From: Pseudomonas sp. ML2-2023-3
GTDB taxonomy: Bacteria > Pseudomonadota > Gammaproteobacteria > Pseudomonadales > Pseudomonadaceae
Reading direction: 5' to 3'
NCBI RefSeq assembly: GCF_037055275.1
Contig: NZ_CP146343.1
Span: 2,638,501 to 2,702,500, forward strand
DNA length: 64,000 bases
Shown here piece after piece: positions 1 through 7,026 of the stretch. A program made the translations under genes and the position numbers. A model generated the notes under the pieces. The model did not search any database, was not told the origin of the DNA, and saw only the letters and a program-made list of their open reading frames with translations. Every line of letters starts with the position of its first letter. Position 1 is the first letter of the stretch.

Positions 1-744
1 GAACAGCGCGGCAAAGCTGCCCAGCAGCCACGGCTGTTGCAGCAGGGCCTGCAAGTTGGCGCCCAGCAGGGCAGCCAGCACGCCCAGTCCGGCATACACC
101 AGCGCCATGCTGATCACATAACTGCCGGCCACGGCAAAACCGCGTCCGGCTGTGGCACCACTGCCCACGACCAGACCGGCCAGAATCGGCAGCATCGGCA
201 GTGAGCACGGAGTGAAGGCCAGCAGCAGGCCCAGGCCGAAGAACAGCAGTAAACTCCAGCCCAGCGAGCGCTGCTGCAAGCTTGCCGCCAGTGACTGGTC
301 TTGCGCCTGGCCTTGGGCTTTCACAGGCTGCGCGCCGCCCAGATCGACCGTCTGGCTTTGTGGCGGATAGCACAGGCCTGCATCGGCGCAGCCTTGCCAG
401 CTGACCTTGACCTGACCGCTGGCGCCTGCCGGGATCAGTATCGAAACACTGTCGCGATACACCTGGGTGGCGCCAAAGAATTCATCGCTGTGTTCCAGCC
501 CCTGAGGCAGTACCGGGGTTTTTGCCGGGTCCAGCCCGTCGAACTTGAAGCGCTTTTGATACAAATAGTACGTATCGGCTATTTTCCACTGCAGGCGGGT
601 TTCGCCTGAGGGCAATGGCTCGGCACTGAAGGTAAAGGCCTTGTTGACCGGCAGAAAGTCAGGCTGTGCAAACGGATTGTTCGCGGTCTGGGCCTGGGCC
701 ACACCGACCAAACACATCAATAGAAAGGACAGCAGCAAACGCAT
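1..744 (-). CDS. dsbD: thiol:disulfide interchange protein DsbD, N-terminal part (partial at window edge)
   Basis: The reading frame starts at the ATG complementary to 742-744 and runs off the left edge, so about 248 residues are visible. A signal peptide (MRLLLSFLLMCLVGVAQA) is followed by the periplasmic alpha domain with its catalytic pair in GCADAGLCYPP. The first membrane helices of the central domain follow, carrying the conserved Cys in FTPCSLPMLP. DsbD carries electrons from cytoplasmic thioredoxin across the inner membrane to periplasmic thiol proteins. The C-terminal thioredoxin-like domain lies outside the window. It is divergent from a two-component pair, the arrangement of the P. 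aeruginosa dsbD2/dsbG locus, so this is probably the regulated second DsbD rather than the housekeeping one. The family call is firm; the paralogue assignment is inferred from context. Confidence 0.9.
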   Translation of the reverse strand, partial: MRLLLSFLLMCLVGVAQAQTANNPFAQPDFLPVNKAFTFSAEPLPSGETRLQWKIADTYYLYQKRFKFDGLDPAKTPVLPQGLEHSDEFFGATQVYRDSVSILIPAGASGQVKVSWQGCADAGLCYPPQSQTVDLGGAQPVKAQGQAQDQSLAASLQQRSLGWSLLLFFGLGLLLAFTPCSLPMLPILAGLVVGSGATAGRGFAVAGSYVISMALVYAGLGVLAALLGANLQALLQQPWLLGSFAALF

Positions 745-792
745 GGGTAAAGCCTTGGGCAAGTTCAAGTCCAGCTACAGTGTGTTCCTGCG

Positions 793-814
793 ATTAACCG
801 ATCATTAACCGATG
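793..814. promoter_or_regulatory. direct repeat, probable response-regulator box between dsbD and the response regulator gene
   Basis: ATTAACCGAT occurs twice in tandem with an 11-bp period (793-802 and 804-813) in the 146-bp divergent intergenic region. Two half-sites one helical turn apart are the usual target of OmpR/PhoB-type regulators, and the neighbouring gene encodes one. The repeat is seen directly; its use as the operator for both divergent transcripts is inferred. Confidence 0.55.
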
Positions 815-890
815 CACACTGCGGTGTACACGGCATAATCGGCCCTTAATCCCATGACCTTTTAATCGGCTCATTTAAGCGGGTATCAGC

Positions 891-1571
891 ATGCATGTAC
901 TGGTTTGCGAAGACGACGAACTGATCGCCAGCGGCATCAAGGCCGGGCTGACTGCCCAGGGGCTGACAGTTGAGCACGTCGGCACGGCCAGTGCCGCGCG
1001 GGCCATGTTGAAGGCTGCCGAGTTCGATGTGATGGTGCTCGACCTGGGCCTGCCCGACGAAGACGGTCTCAAGCTGCTGCAACAGTTGCGCCAGCAGGGG
1101 CTGGAGTTGCCCGTGCTGATTCTGACGGCCCGTGACTCGGTGACCGATCGTGTCGACGGTCTGCAGGCCGGTGCCGATGATTACCTGCTCAAACCCTTCG
1201 ATCTGCGTGAACTCGCAGCGCGACTGCATACGTTGCTGCGCCGGGTGGCCGGGCGCAGCGTCAACCTGATCGAGCACGGCAGCCTCACTTACGATCCCAG
1301 CAGTCGCGTGACCTTGCTGGCGGGTCAGCCGGTGGACTTGTCCCGTCGTGAACAGGCGTTGTTGCAAGCCTTGCTGCACAACCGGGGGCGTGTGCTGTCC
1401 AGTGAGCAACTCAAGGACAGCATCTACGGCTTTGGTGACGAACTGGAGAGCAACGCCCTGAACGTTCATATCCATCACCTGCGGCGTAAATTGGGCAACG
1501 GTATCGTTGAAACCGTACGCGGCCTGGGCTATCGCCTGGGGCATGCCGATGGCGCAGAGTCACAGGCATGA
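891..1571 (+). CDS. OmpR/PhoB-family response regulator (DsbR-like)
   Basis: A 226-residue response regulator. The receiver domain (about residues 1-115) has the acidic pocket at the N-terminus (CEDDE), the phospho-acceptor Asp51 in VLDLGLPDEDG and the conserved Lys in LLKPFD. A winged-helix DNA-binding domain (about 125-218) ends in ETVRGLGYRLG. The gene overlaps the downstream kinase gene by 4 bp (ATGA), so the two are translationally coupled. With a DsbD gene divergent on the other side, the closest known arrangement is the P. aeruginosa PA2479/PA2480 pair, which has been reported as a copper-responsive regulator of the dsbD2/dsbG operon (from memory). Activation of dsbD by this protein is inferred from position and from the 11-bp direct repeat upstream. 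Confidence 0.88.
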   Translation: MHVLVCEDDELIASGIKAGLTAQGLTVEHVGTASAARAMLKAAEFDVMVLDLGLPDEDGLKLLQQLRQQGLELPVLILTARDSVTDRVDGLQAGADDYLLKPFDLRELAARLHTLLRRVAGRSVNLIEHGSLTYDPSSRVTLLAGQPVDLSRREQALLQALLHNRGRVLSSEQLKDSIYGFGDELESNALNVHIHHLRRKLGNGIVETVRGLGYRLGHADGAESQA

Positions 1572-2896
1572 TGAGCCTGCGCCTGCGCTTGAGCCTGACG
1601 ATCGGTTCGGCGTTTGTTCTGGTCTGGGCCCTGGCAGCGGCCTGGATGCTCAGCGATCTGCGTCAGCAAATGATGTTTTCCCTCGATCAGCGGCTGGTGG
1701 CCTCGGCGCGTATGGTCGCGGGGTTGCTGGAGCAGTTGCCGCAATTGCCAGTAAAAGGCGAGGGTACCCATTTCAGTGCCGAGCAACTGACCGTTCCAGG
1801 CGGCATGGCCTGTCAGGTCAGCTCGTTGCGCGGCGAGATCCTGGCCCGCAGCCACAACAATCCGGACCAGCCGATGCAGTCGCAAGCGGCAGGTTTTCAT
1901 GACCAGGTCATCGACGGCGCCGCCTGGCGCACCTTTACCCTGGATCGAGGAGATCTGCGCATCACCACGGCTGATCGCCAGGTCGAGCGCGAGGCACTGA
2001 ACCTGTCGGTGCTGCTGGCGGCATCGGTGCCGGTGGGCATGGCACTGATGGTCTGTTTATTGCTGCTATGGCTGGGGATCGGCCAGGGGCTGGCGCCGCT
2101 CAACCGGATGCGCGATGCCTTGATGCGCCGCGATGCCGATTCATTGCAACCGCTGCAGATCACGCCATTGCCCAGTGAGCTGAAACCGCTGCTCGACTCC
2201 CAGAACCAGCTCTTTGCGCGCATTGCCAAGACCATCGAACGGGAGCGGCGCCTGACCGGTGATGCTGCCCATGAACTGCGCAGCCCGCTGACCGCGATCA
2301 AAACCCACCTGCAAGTGGCGCGCATGACCGATGGCGAGGCCCGTGAACAGTCACTGGCCCATGCCGAAGCGGGTGCCGACCGCTTGCACCGCACCCTTGA
2401 GCAATTGCTGCTGCTGGCGCGGGTTGAAGGCAGCCTGTCGTTTGATGACGGGGTCAATTGTTCGGCCGAGCAAGTGGCGCGTCTGGCGATCCATGATGCC
2501 GCCAGTGCCGGTGGTGAGCACATACGTTTGCATTTACCGCCAGACCTCCCGGCCACGGCACTTGAAGTCCCTTCGGTATTGGCCATCGCGGCGTTGCGCA
2601 ACTTGCTGGACAACGCCTTGCGCCATACCCCGCCAGACACTCAGGTGGAGTTGACGGTTGCCGTGGATGGCCCGCACGTCAGCTTCGTGGTCCGTGACCA
2701 CGGCCCCGGCATAGCCCCCGAAACACTGCAACACATGACCCAGCGCTTCTGGCGCAACGGCAACAGCAACGGTTGCGGGCTGGGCCTGGCGATCGTGCAG
2801 GCGATTGTCGAGCGTTGCCGTTGCGAACTGACTTTCGACAGCCAGTCCGATGGCTTGCGGGTTGAATTGCGGATGCCATTGAAAAGCACTGTTTAA
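1568..2896 (+). CDS. sensor histidine kinase (DsbS-like)
   Basis: A 442-residue membrane kinase. One helix at about residues 8-28 and another at about 143-168 flank a periplasmic sensor region of some 115 residues. The dimerisation domain carries the phosphorylated His235 in DAAHELRSPL. The ATPase domain has an N box (NLLDNALRHTP), a G1 box (DHGPGIAP) and a G2 box (GCGLGLAIV). It starts inside the end of the response regulator gene. The signal is not evident from sequence. The link to periplasmic thiol or copper stress rests only on the divergent dsbD and on the known P. aeruginosa relative. Confidence 0.88.
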   Translation: MMSLRLRLSLTIGSAFVLVWALAAAWMLSDLRQQMMFSLDQRLVASARMVAGLLEQLPQLPVKGEGTHFSAEQLTVPGGMACQVSSLRGEILARSHNNPDQPMQSQAAGFHDQVIDGAAWRTFTLDRGDLRITTADRQVEREALNLSVLLAASVPVGMALMVCLLLLWLGIGQGLAPLNRMRDALMRRDADSLQPLQITPLPSELKPLLDSQNQLFARIAKTIERERRLTGDAAHELRSPLTAIKTHLQVARMTDGEAREQSLAHAEAGADRLHRTLEQLLLLARVEGSLSFDDGVNCSAEQVARLAIHDAASAGGEHIRLHLPPDLPATALEVPSVLAIAALRNLLDNALRHTPPDTQVELTVAVDGPHVSFVVRDHGPGIAPETLQHMTQRFWRNGNSNGCGLGLAIVQAIVERCRCELTFDSQSDGLRVELRMPLKSTV

Positions 2897-2900
2897 GGGG

Positions 2901-2995
2901 GTGGGAGCGGGCTGGCTCGCGATGCAGGCGACGCGGTCTGGCAGGTCGGCCGCAGTGATGCCATCGCGAGCAAGTCCGTTCCCACAATGGTCATG
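2901..2995. repeat. REP-type inverted repeat pair
   Basis: GTGGGAGCGGGCTGGCTCGC at 2901-2920 is mirrored by an inverted, imperfect copy at about 2972-2995. This is the Pseudomonas REP arrangement in a space between genes. It follows the kinase stop codon directly and may serve as a transcription end. Confidence 0.8.
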
Positions 2996-3099
2996 TCGGT
3001 TCGAATGCGCTCCAATGTACTGATTTCGTTACAACTTCAGTTGGACCATGGTTTACAGTACCCGCGCTCTACTGAACCACCCACAGACGGCATTTTTGT

Positions 3100-3115
3100 G
3101 GAGTGATTCCATTCC
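3100..3115. promoter_or_regulatory. candidate GcsR enhancer site upstream of cycA
   Basis: GGAGTG-ATTC-CATTCC is an inverted repeat with one mismatch. Extended by one base on each side it has the 7-N4-7 shape reported for P. aeruginosa GcsR (TGTAACG-N4-CGTTCCG, from memory); the right arm CATTCCG matches 6 of 7. It lies about 70 bp upstream of a sigma-54 -24/-12 element. The assignment is an inference. Confidence 0.5.
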
Positions 3116-3170
3116 GGATAAACAGACCCCCACGGCGCATAAACGGCCCGCTTGACCGCTTCTACGGGGA

Positions 3171-3186
3171 TGGCACAGAACGTGCT
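3171..3186 (+). promoter_or_regulatory. sigma-54 promoter of cycA
   Basis: TGGCACAGAACGTGCT has the invariant GG (3172-3173) and GC (3184-3185) separated by exactly 10 bases, as sigma-54 RNA polymerase requires. The -24 half TGGCAC is perfect; the -12 half is GTGCT instead of TTGCT. It lies 82 bp upstream of the cycA start, in the same orientation. Confidence 0.65.
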
Positions 3187-3267
3187 CATGTCCTTTCGTC
3201 CACACCGGGTGAACATGATGTTTGTCTGGTGAGAGGACCCCGTACAAGAACAATAAGAGGATGATTC

Positions 3268-4677
3268 ATGCAAAATCACCGACCTGCCACAGAAGAACCA
3301 GAACTGCAGCGCAGCCTGTCCAATCGTCATATCCAGCTGATCGCCATCGGCGGTGCCATCGGTACCGGCCTGTTCATGGGCTCCGGCAAGACCATCAGCC
3401 TCGCAGGCCCCTCGATCATCTTCGTCTACATGATCATCGGCTTCATGCTGTTTTTCGTGATGCGCGCCATGGGCGAGTTGCTGTTATCCAACCTCAAGTA
3501 CAAGTCGTTCATCGATTTTGCATCGGACCTGCTGGGCCCTATGGCGGGTTACTTCACCGGTTGGACCTACTGGTTCTGCTGGATCGTGACCGGCATCGCC
3601 GACGTGATCGCGATCTCTGGCTATACGCACTTCTGGTTCCCGGACATCCCCCTGTGGCTGCCTGCAATCGGCTGCGTCGCGCTGCTGCTGTCGCTGAATC
3701 TGATCACGGTGAAAATGTTCGGTGAGCTGGAATTCTGGTTTGCCATGATCAAGATTGTGGCCATTTGCGCGCTGGTCTGCACCGGGCTCTATATGGTGAC
3801 CACTGCGTTCCAGTCGCCGACGGGCAACTCCGCATCCCTGACCAATCTGTGGAATGACGGCGGAATGTTCCCCCACGGCGTGATGGGCTTCTTTGCCGGT
3901 TTCCAGATTGCCGTGTTTGCCTTTGTCGGTATCGAGCTGGTGGGTACCACCGCCGCAGAAACCAAAAATCCGGAGCGCAATCTCCCCCGTGCGATCAATT
4001 CGATTCCGCTGCGCATCATCATGTTCTACGTGTTTGCGCTGATCGCGATCCTGGCCGTTACCCCGTGGCGTGATGTCGTGGCCAACAAGAGTCCCTTCGT
4101 TGAACTCTTCATGCTCGCCGGTCTGCCTGCTGCGGCTGGCATCATCAACTTCGTGGTTCTGACCTCTGCGGCCTCTTCGGCCAACAGTGGCGTGTTCTCA
4201 ACCAGTCGCATGCTGTTTGGCCTGGCAATGGATGGCGATGCTCCGAGCAAATTCAAGAACCTGTCCCGGCGATCGGTGCCTTCCAACGGCCTGATCTTCT
4301 CCTGTATCTGCCTGCTGGCGGGGGCGCTGGTGATCTATGTGGTGCCCAACCTGATGGAGGCGTTCACCCTGATCACCACGGTATCGGCCACCCTGTTCAT
4401 GTTTGTCTGGACCATGATCCTGCTGTCCTACCTGGCCTATCGCAAAAAACGTGATCACCTGCACCGCGCATCGAAATACAAGATGCCCGGTGGCAAGGTC
4501 ATGGTTTGGGTCTGCCTGACGTTCTTCGTGTTTATTCTGGTACTGCTGGCTCTGGAAACCGACACCCGCCAGGCGCTCTACATGGTGCCCGTCTGGTTTG
4601 TGCTGCTGGCTTTGGGTTATCGCTCGGTTCGGCGCAATAAACAGGAGATCGAGAACCTGGCCTGCCAGGCAGAGTAA
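3268..4677 (+). CDS. cycA: D-serine/D-alanine/glycine permease CycA
   Basis: A 469-residue amino acid:proton symporter of the APC family with 12 predicted membrane helices. The N-terminal motif IGGAIGTGLFMGSG in helix 1 is the substrate-binding unwound segment of the family. TTAAETKNPERNLPRA, in the loop after helix 6, is typical of the amino acid transporter signature. Overall sequence closely resembles CycA of enteric bacteria. A ribosome site (AAGAGGATG) precedes the ATG. It sits directly upstream of the glycine regulator gcsR and the glycine cleavage operon, so its physiological substrate here is most likely glycine. A sigma-54 promoter and a GcsR-like site upstream suggest induction by glycine. 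Confidence 0.85.
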   Translation: MQNHRPATEEPELQRSLSNRHIQLIAIGGAIGTGLFMGSGKTISLAGPSIIFVYMIIGFMLFFVMRAMGELLLSNLKYKSFIDFASDLLGPMAGYFTGWTYWFCWIVTGIADVIAISGYTHFWFPDIPLWLPAIGCVALLLSLNLITVKMFGELEFWFAMIKIVAICALVCTGLYMVTTAFQSPTGNSASLTNLWNDGGMFPHGVMGFFAGFQIAVFAFVGIELVGTTAAETKNPERNLPRAINSIPLRIIMFYVFALIAILAVTPWRDVVANKSPFVELFMLAGLPAAAGIINFVVLTSAASSANSGVFSTSRMLFGLAMDGDAPSKFKNLSRRSVPSNGLIFSCICLLAGALVIYVVPNLMEAFTLITTVSATLFMFVWTMILLSYLAYRKKRDHLHRASKYKMPGGKVMVWVCLTFFVFILVLLALETDTRQALYMVPVWFVLLALGYRSVRRNKQEIENLACQAE

Positions 4678-4708
4678 TCGCGGTTTTCACGACACAGGTT
4701 TTGCCCGG

Positions 4709-4733
4709 GGGGCGGCACATGAGGTGCCGCCCC
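4709..4733 (+). terminator. hairpin after cycA
   Basis: A perfect 9-bp stem GGGGCGGCA/TGCCGCCCC with a 7-base loop lies 31 bp after the cycA stop and is followed by a T-rich stretch (TTCGTTGTTTG). It probably separates cycA from gcsR. Confidence 0.6.
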
Positions 4734-4764
4734 TTCGTTGTTTGCTGTCAGGGAGCGGTTGGTC

Positions 4765-6294
4765 ATGCGAATTCACGTCACGTTCAAAGACCGCGTCGGC
4801 ATCACCCAGGAAATCCTGATGCTGCTGGGCGCGCGTAACCTCAATCTCGACGCGGTGGAAATGAGCCCGCCGAATGTCTATATCGATGCACCTACCCTGT
4901 CCCGAAGCGTGCTTGAAGAGCTTGACCATGCGCTGATGCGGGTAGCAGGCGTGCAGGCCGTGAAGCTGGTTGACATCCTGCCGGGCGAGCGTCGGAGCCT
5001 GCAGCTGGAAGCCTTGCTCGCCGCCATGAGCGATCCGGTGATGGCCGTAGACCCCGACGGTTGCGTGCTGCTGGCCAATCCCAGGCTGACTGACCTTTAC
5101 GGTCGCGATCCCACGGGTGAGCCGCTGTCGAATCTGTTCGCTGCACCGGATCTGGCCCGTACCCTGATCAATAAAGGCTTTCGCCTGCCCATGTGTGAAG
5201 TGAGTTTCAAGGGCTGCGACCTGCTCCTTGATGCCACGCCCATCAGCGGCGGTACAGAGGTGCTGGTGGGCGGTCTGCTGACGCTTTACCCGCCCAGCCG
5301 CATTGGTGAGCGATTGGCGTCGTTGCTGCGCGACCCGGCTGAAGGGCTGGAGGCCTTGCTGGGCAAGTCTGCGGTGCTTGAAGACCTCAAGTCGCGCTTG
5401 CACAAAGTGGCGAGCCTGGATGCGCCGCTGCTGATCCAGGGCGAAACCGGCACCGGCAAGGAACTGGTGGCTCACGCCTGTCATGCCATGAGTGCCCGGC
5501 GTGATGCATCGTTTTTGGCCCTCAACTGCGCAGCGTTGCCCGAGAGCCTGGCCGAGAGCGAGCTGTTCGGCTACTCCGCCGGAGCCTTCACCGGCGCCCA
5601 GCGTGGCGGCAAGCCGGGCCTGCTGGAGTTGGCGGACCGTGGCACGGTGTTTCTCGATGAGGTAGGAGAGATGTCGCCGTACCTGCAGGCCAAGCTGCTG
5701 CGGTTCCTCAGCGACGGCTGCTTTCGGCGCATCGGTGGCGAGCGCGAGGTGCGGGTCAACGTGCGGGTGCTCTGTGCAACCCACCGCGACCTGGAACGCA
5801 TGGTGAGGGAGGGCACCTTTCGCGAGGATCTCTACTACCGGCTCAACGTCCTTAACTTGCTGGTGCCGCCGTTGCGTGAGCGTGGCATGGACATCCTCCT
5901 GCTGGCCGAGCACTTCCTGCGACAGGCGTGCGAGCAGATCCACCGGCCGCCCTGCCGGCTGGCGGCGGCGACCCATCCGCTGTTGCTGGGTAATCGCTGG
6001 GCGGGCAACGTGCGCCAATTGCAAAACGTCATCTTCCGCGCTGCAGCGACCAGCGAGGGCGATGTGATTGATTGCGACAGCCTGGAGCTGGCCGGGACTG
6101 AACTGACCAGCCAGAAGGCGGATGCCGAAGAAGTCGTCAGCCTGGAAGCGGCAATGCAGGGTTTCGAAAAAACCTTGCTGGAACGTTTTTACGTGGCCTA
6201 CCCATCTACCCGTCAGTTGGCTTCGCGCCTGCAAACCTCGCACACGGCCATTGGGCAAAGGCTGCGTAAATACGGGATAACCTCGCGCAATTGA
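4765..6294 (+). CDS. gcsR: TyrR-like sigma-54-dependent activator of glycine cleavage genes
   Basis: A 509-residue enhancer-binding protein. In order it has an N-terminal ACT domain (MRIHVTFKDRVG..., about 1-75), a PAS domain (about 78-185), an AAA+ domain with Walker A GETGTGKE (226-233), the sigma-54 contact loop GAFTGA (about 272-277) and Walker B VFLDEVGEMS, and a C-terminal TyrR-type helix-turn-helix (STRQLASRLQTSHTAIGQRL). E. coli TyrR lacks GAFTGA; its presence means a true sigma-54 activator. The start at 4765 is chosen over 4738 because AGGGAG precedes it and the ACT domain starts there. Order and neighbours match P. aeruginosa GcsR (PA2449), which binds glycine and activates the gcvH2 operon. 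Confidence 0.92.
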   Translation: MRIHVTFKDRVGITQEILMLLGARNLNLDAVEMSPPNVYIDAPTLSRSVLEELDHALMRVAGVQAVKLVDILPGERRSLQLEALLAAMSDPVMAVDPDGCVLLANPRLTDLYGRDPTGEPLSNLFAAPDLARTLINKGFRLPMCEVSFKGCDLLLDATPISGGTEVLVGGLLTLYPPSRIGERLASLLRDPAEGLEALLGKSAVLEDLKSRLHKVASLDAPLLIQGETGTGKELVAHACHAMSARRDASFLALNCAALPESLAESELFGYSAGAFTGAQRGGKPGLLELADRGTVFLDEVGEMSPYLQAKLLRFLSDGCFRRIGGEREVRVNVRVLCATHRDLERMVREGTFREDLYYRLNVLNLLVPPLRERGMDILLLAEHFLRQACEQIHRPPCRLAAATHPLLLGNRWAGNVRQLQNVIFRAAATSEGDVIDCDSLELAGTELTSQKADAEEVVSLEAAMQGFEKTLLERFYVAYPSTRQLASRLQTSHTAIGQRLRKYGITSRN

Positions 6295-6310
6295 CCACGG
6301 CGCGGATCCC

Positions 6311-6344
6311 GTTGCAGCTGCCTCGTTCCCTTGGCAGCTGCAAC
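6311..6344. repeat. perfect 12-bp inverted repeat downstream of gcsR
   Basis: GTTGCAGCTGCC and GGCAGCTGCAAC flank a 10-base loop. No T-run follows, so it is not a textbook terminator. It may act as an mRNA end for gcsR. The loop and left arm also contain a possible GcsR half-site pair (TGCAGCT-N4-CGTTCCC, 6313-6330). Confidence 0.6.
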
Positions 6345-6386
6345 GGCAATGGCAGGCAATATGCCAGTGGTTTGAAAATGCTCCAC

Positions 6387-6404
6387 CGGAGTGATTTCAC
6401 TCCG
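6387..6404. promoter_or_regulatory. candidate GcsR enhancer site 1 upstream of gcvH
   Basis: CGGAGTG-ATTT-CACTCCG is a perfect 7-N4-7 inverted repeat, with the geometry known for GcsR operators. Its near edge is about 136 bp upstream of the -24 element, within the normal range for sigma-54 enhancers. Binding is inferred. Confidence 0.6.
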
Positions 6405-6458
6405 CTCCCGCCTGAACCCCGCCTGTGCAGGACTAACCCCCCATCACCCTGTCACGGC

Positions 6459-6476
6459 TGGAGCGGTATCGCTCCA
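6459..6476. promoter_or_regulatory. candidate GcsR enhancer site 2 upstream of gcvH
   Basis: TGGAGCG-GTAT-CGCTCCA is a perfect 7-N4-7 inverted repeat and matches 10 of 14 arm positions of the reported GcsR consensus (recalled from memory). It starts exactly 72 bp after site 1, about seven helical turns, which would place both on one DNA face. Confidence 0.65.
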
Positions 6477-6539
6477 AAGACCCGCTCGCAATACGCTTAA
6501 ACTAATGTAAGTAACTGTTTTTAAAGTACTTTATTGAGT

Positions 6540-6555
6540 TGGCATCACACTTGCT
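6540..6555 (+). promoter_or_regulatory. sigma-54 promoter of the gcvH operon
   Basis: TGGCATCACACTTGCT has GG at 6541-6542 and GC at 6553-6554, separated by exactly 10 bases, and a perfect -12 half TTGCT. It lies 80 bp before the gcvH start and downstream of gcsR and two enhancer-like palindromes. This is the strongest promoter call in the window. Confidence 0.85.
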
Positions 6556-6634
6556 CTTGTTCAGTCAGTAGCACCGTACCTGCGGTGGCCTGTCCGTCCT
6601 GCACCAGGACACATTGATAACAAGAGAAAAGTCC

Positions 6635-7012
6635 ATGAGCACTCTGCGTTTTACTCCTGAACATGAATGGCTGCGTCTGGAAGCGTCGGGCGAGTTGACC
6701 GTCGGCATTACCGATTTTGCCCAGCAAGCGCTGGGTGATGTGGTGTTTGTGCAGTTGCCCGATCTGGGGGTGTTCAGTGCAGGTCATGAGGTTGCAGTGC
6801 TGGAGTCGGTGAAAGCAGCCAGCAATATCACCATGCCGCTGACGGGGGAGATCGTGGAGGTGAACCAGGCGTTGGCGGATGACCCTGAGCAGGTCAACGC
6901 TTCGCCCATGGGCGACGGCTGGTTCTTCCGGATTCGCATCGACAACATGGCGGCTTTCAACGACCTGCTGGACCAGCAGGCCTACGACGCCTTTGTGGCC
7001 GAAAACGCCTGA
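6635..7012 (+). CDS. gcvH: glycine cleavage system H protein
   Basis: A 125-residue lipoyl carrier protein. The lipoylated Lys60 lies in [10 protein letters not shown], and TPEHEWL near the N-terminus is typical of the family. GcvH shuttles the aminomethyl group between GcvP, GcvT and dihydrolipoamide dehydrogenase. The start at 6635 is chosen over 6614 because it gives the usual N-terminus [12 protein letters not shown] and has an AAGAGAAA ribosome site. It is the first gene of a six-gene operon behind a sigma-54 promoter. The operon's own lipA, five genes later, can supply its cofactor. Confidence 0.95.
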   Translation: MSTLRFTPEHEWLRLEASGELTVGITDFAQQALGDVVFVQLPDLGVFSAGHEVAVLESVKAASNITMPLTGEIVEVNQALADDPEQVNASPMGDGWFFRIRIDNMAAFNDLLDQQAYDAFVAENA

Positions 7013-7026
7013 GCCGGAGCATCCCC

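Noticed and set aside
4687..6258. Long open frame of 523 codons on the minus strand opposite gcsR
   Set aside because: It mirrors the codon phase of gcsR in GC-rich DNA, its protein is Gln/His/Arg-rich without any domain, and it has no ribosome site.
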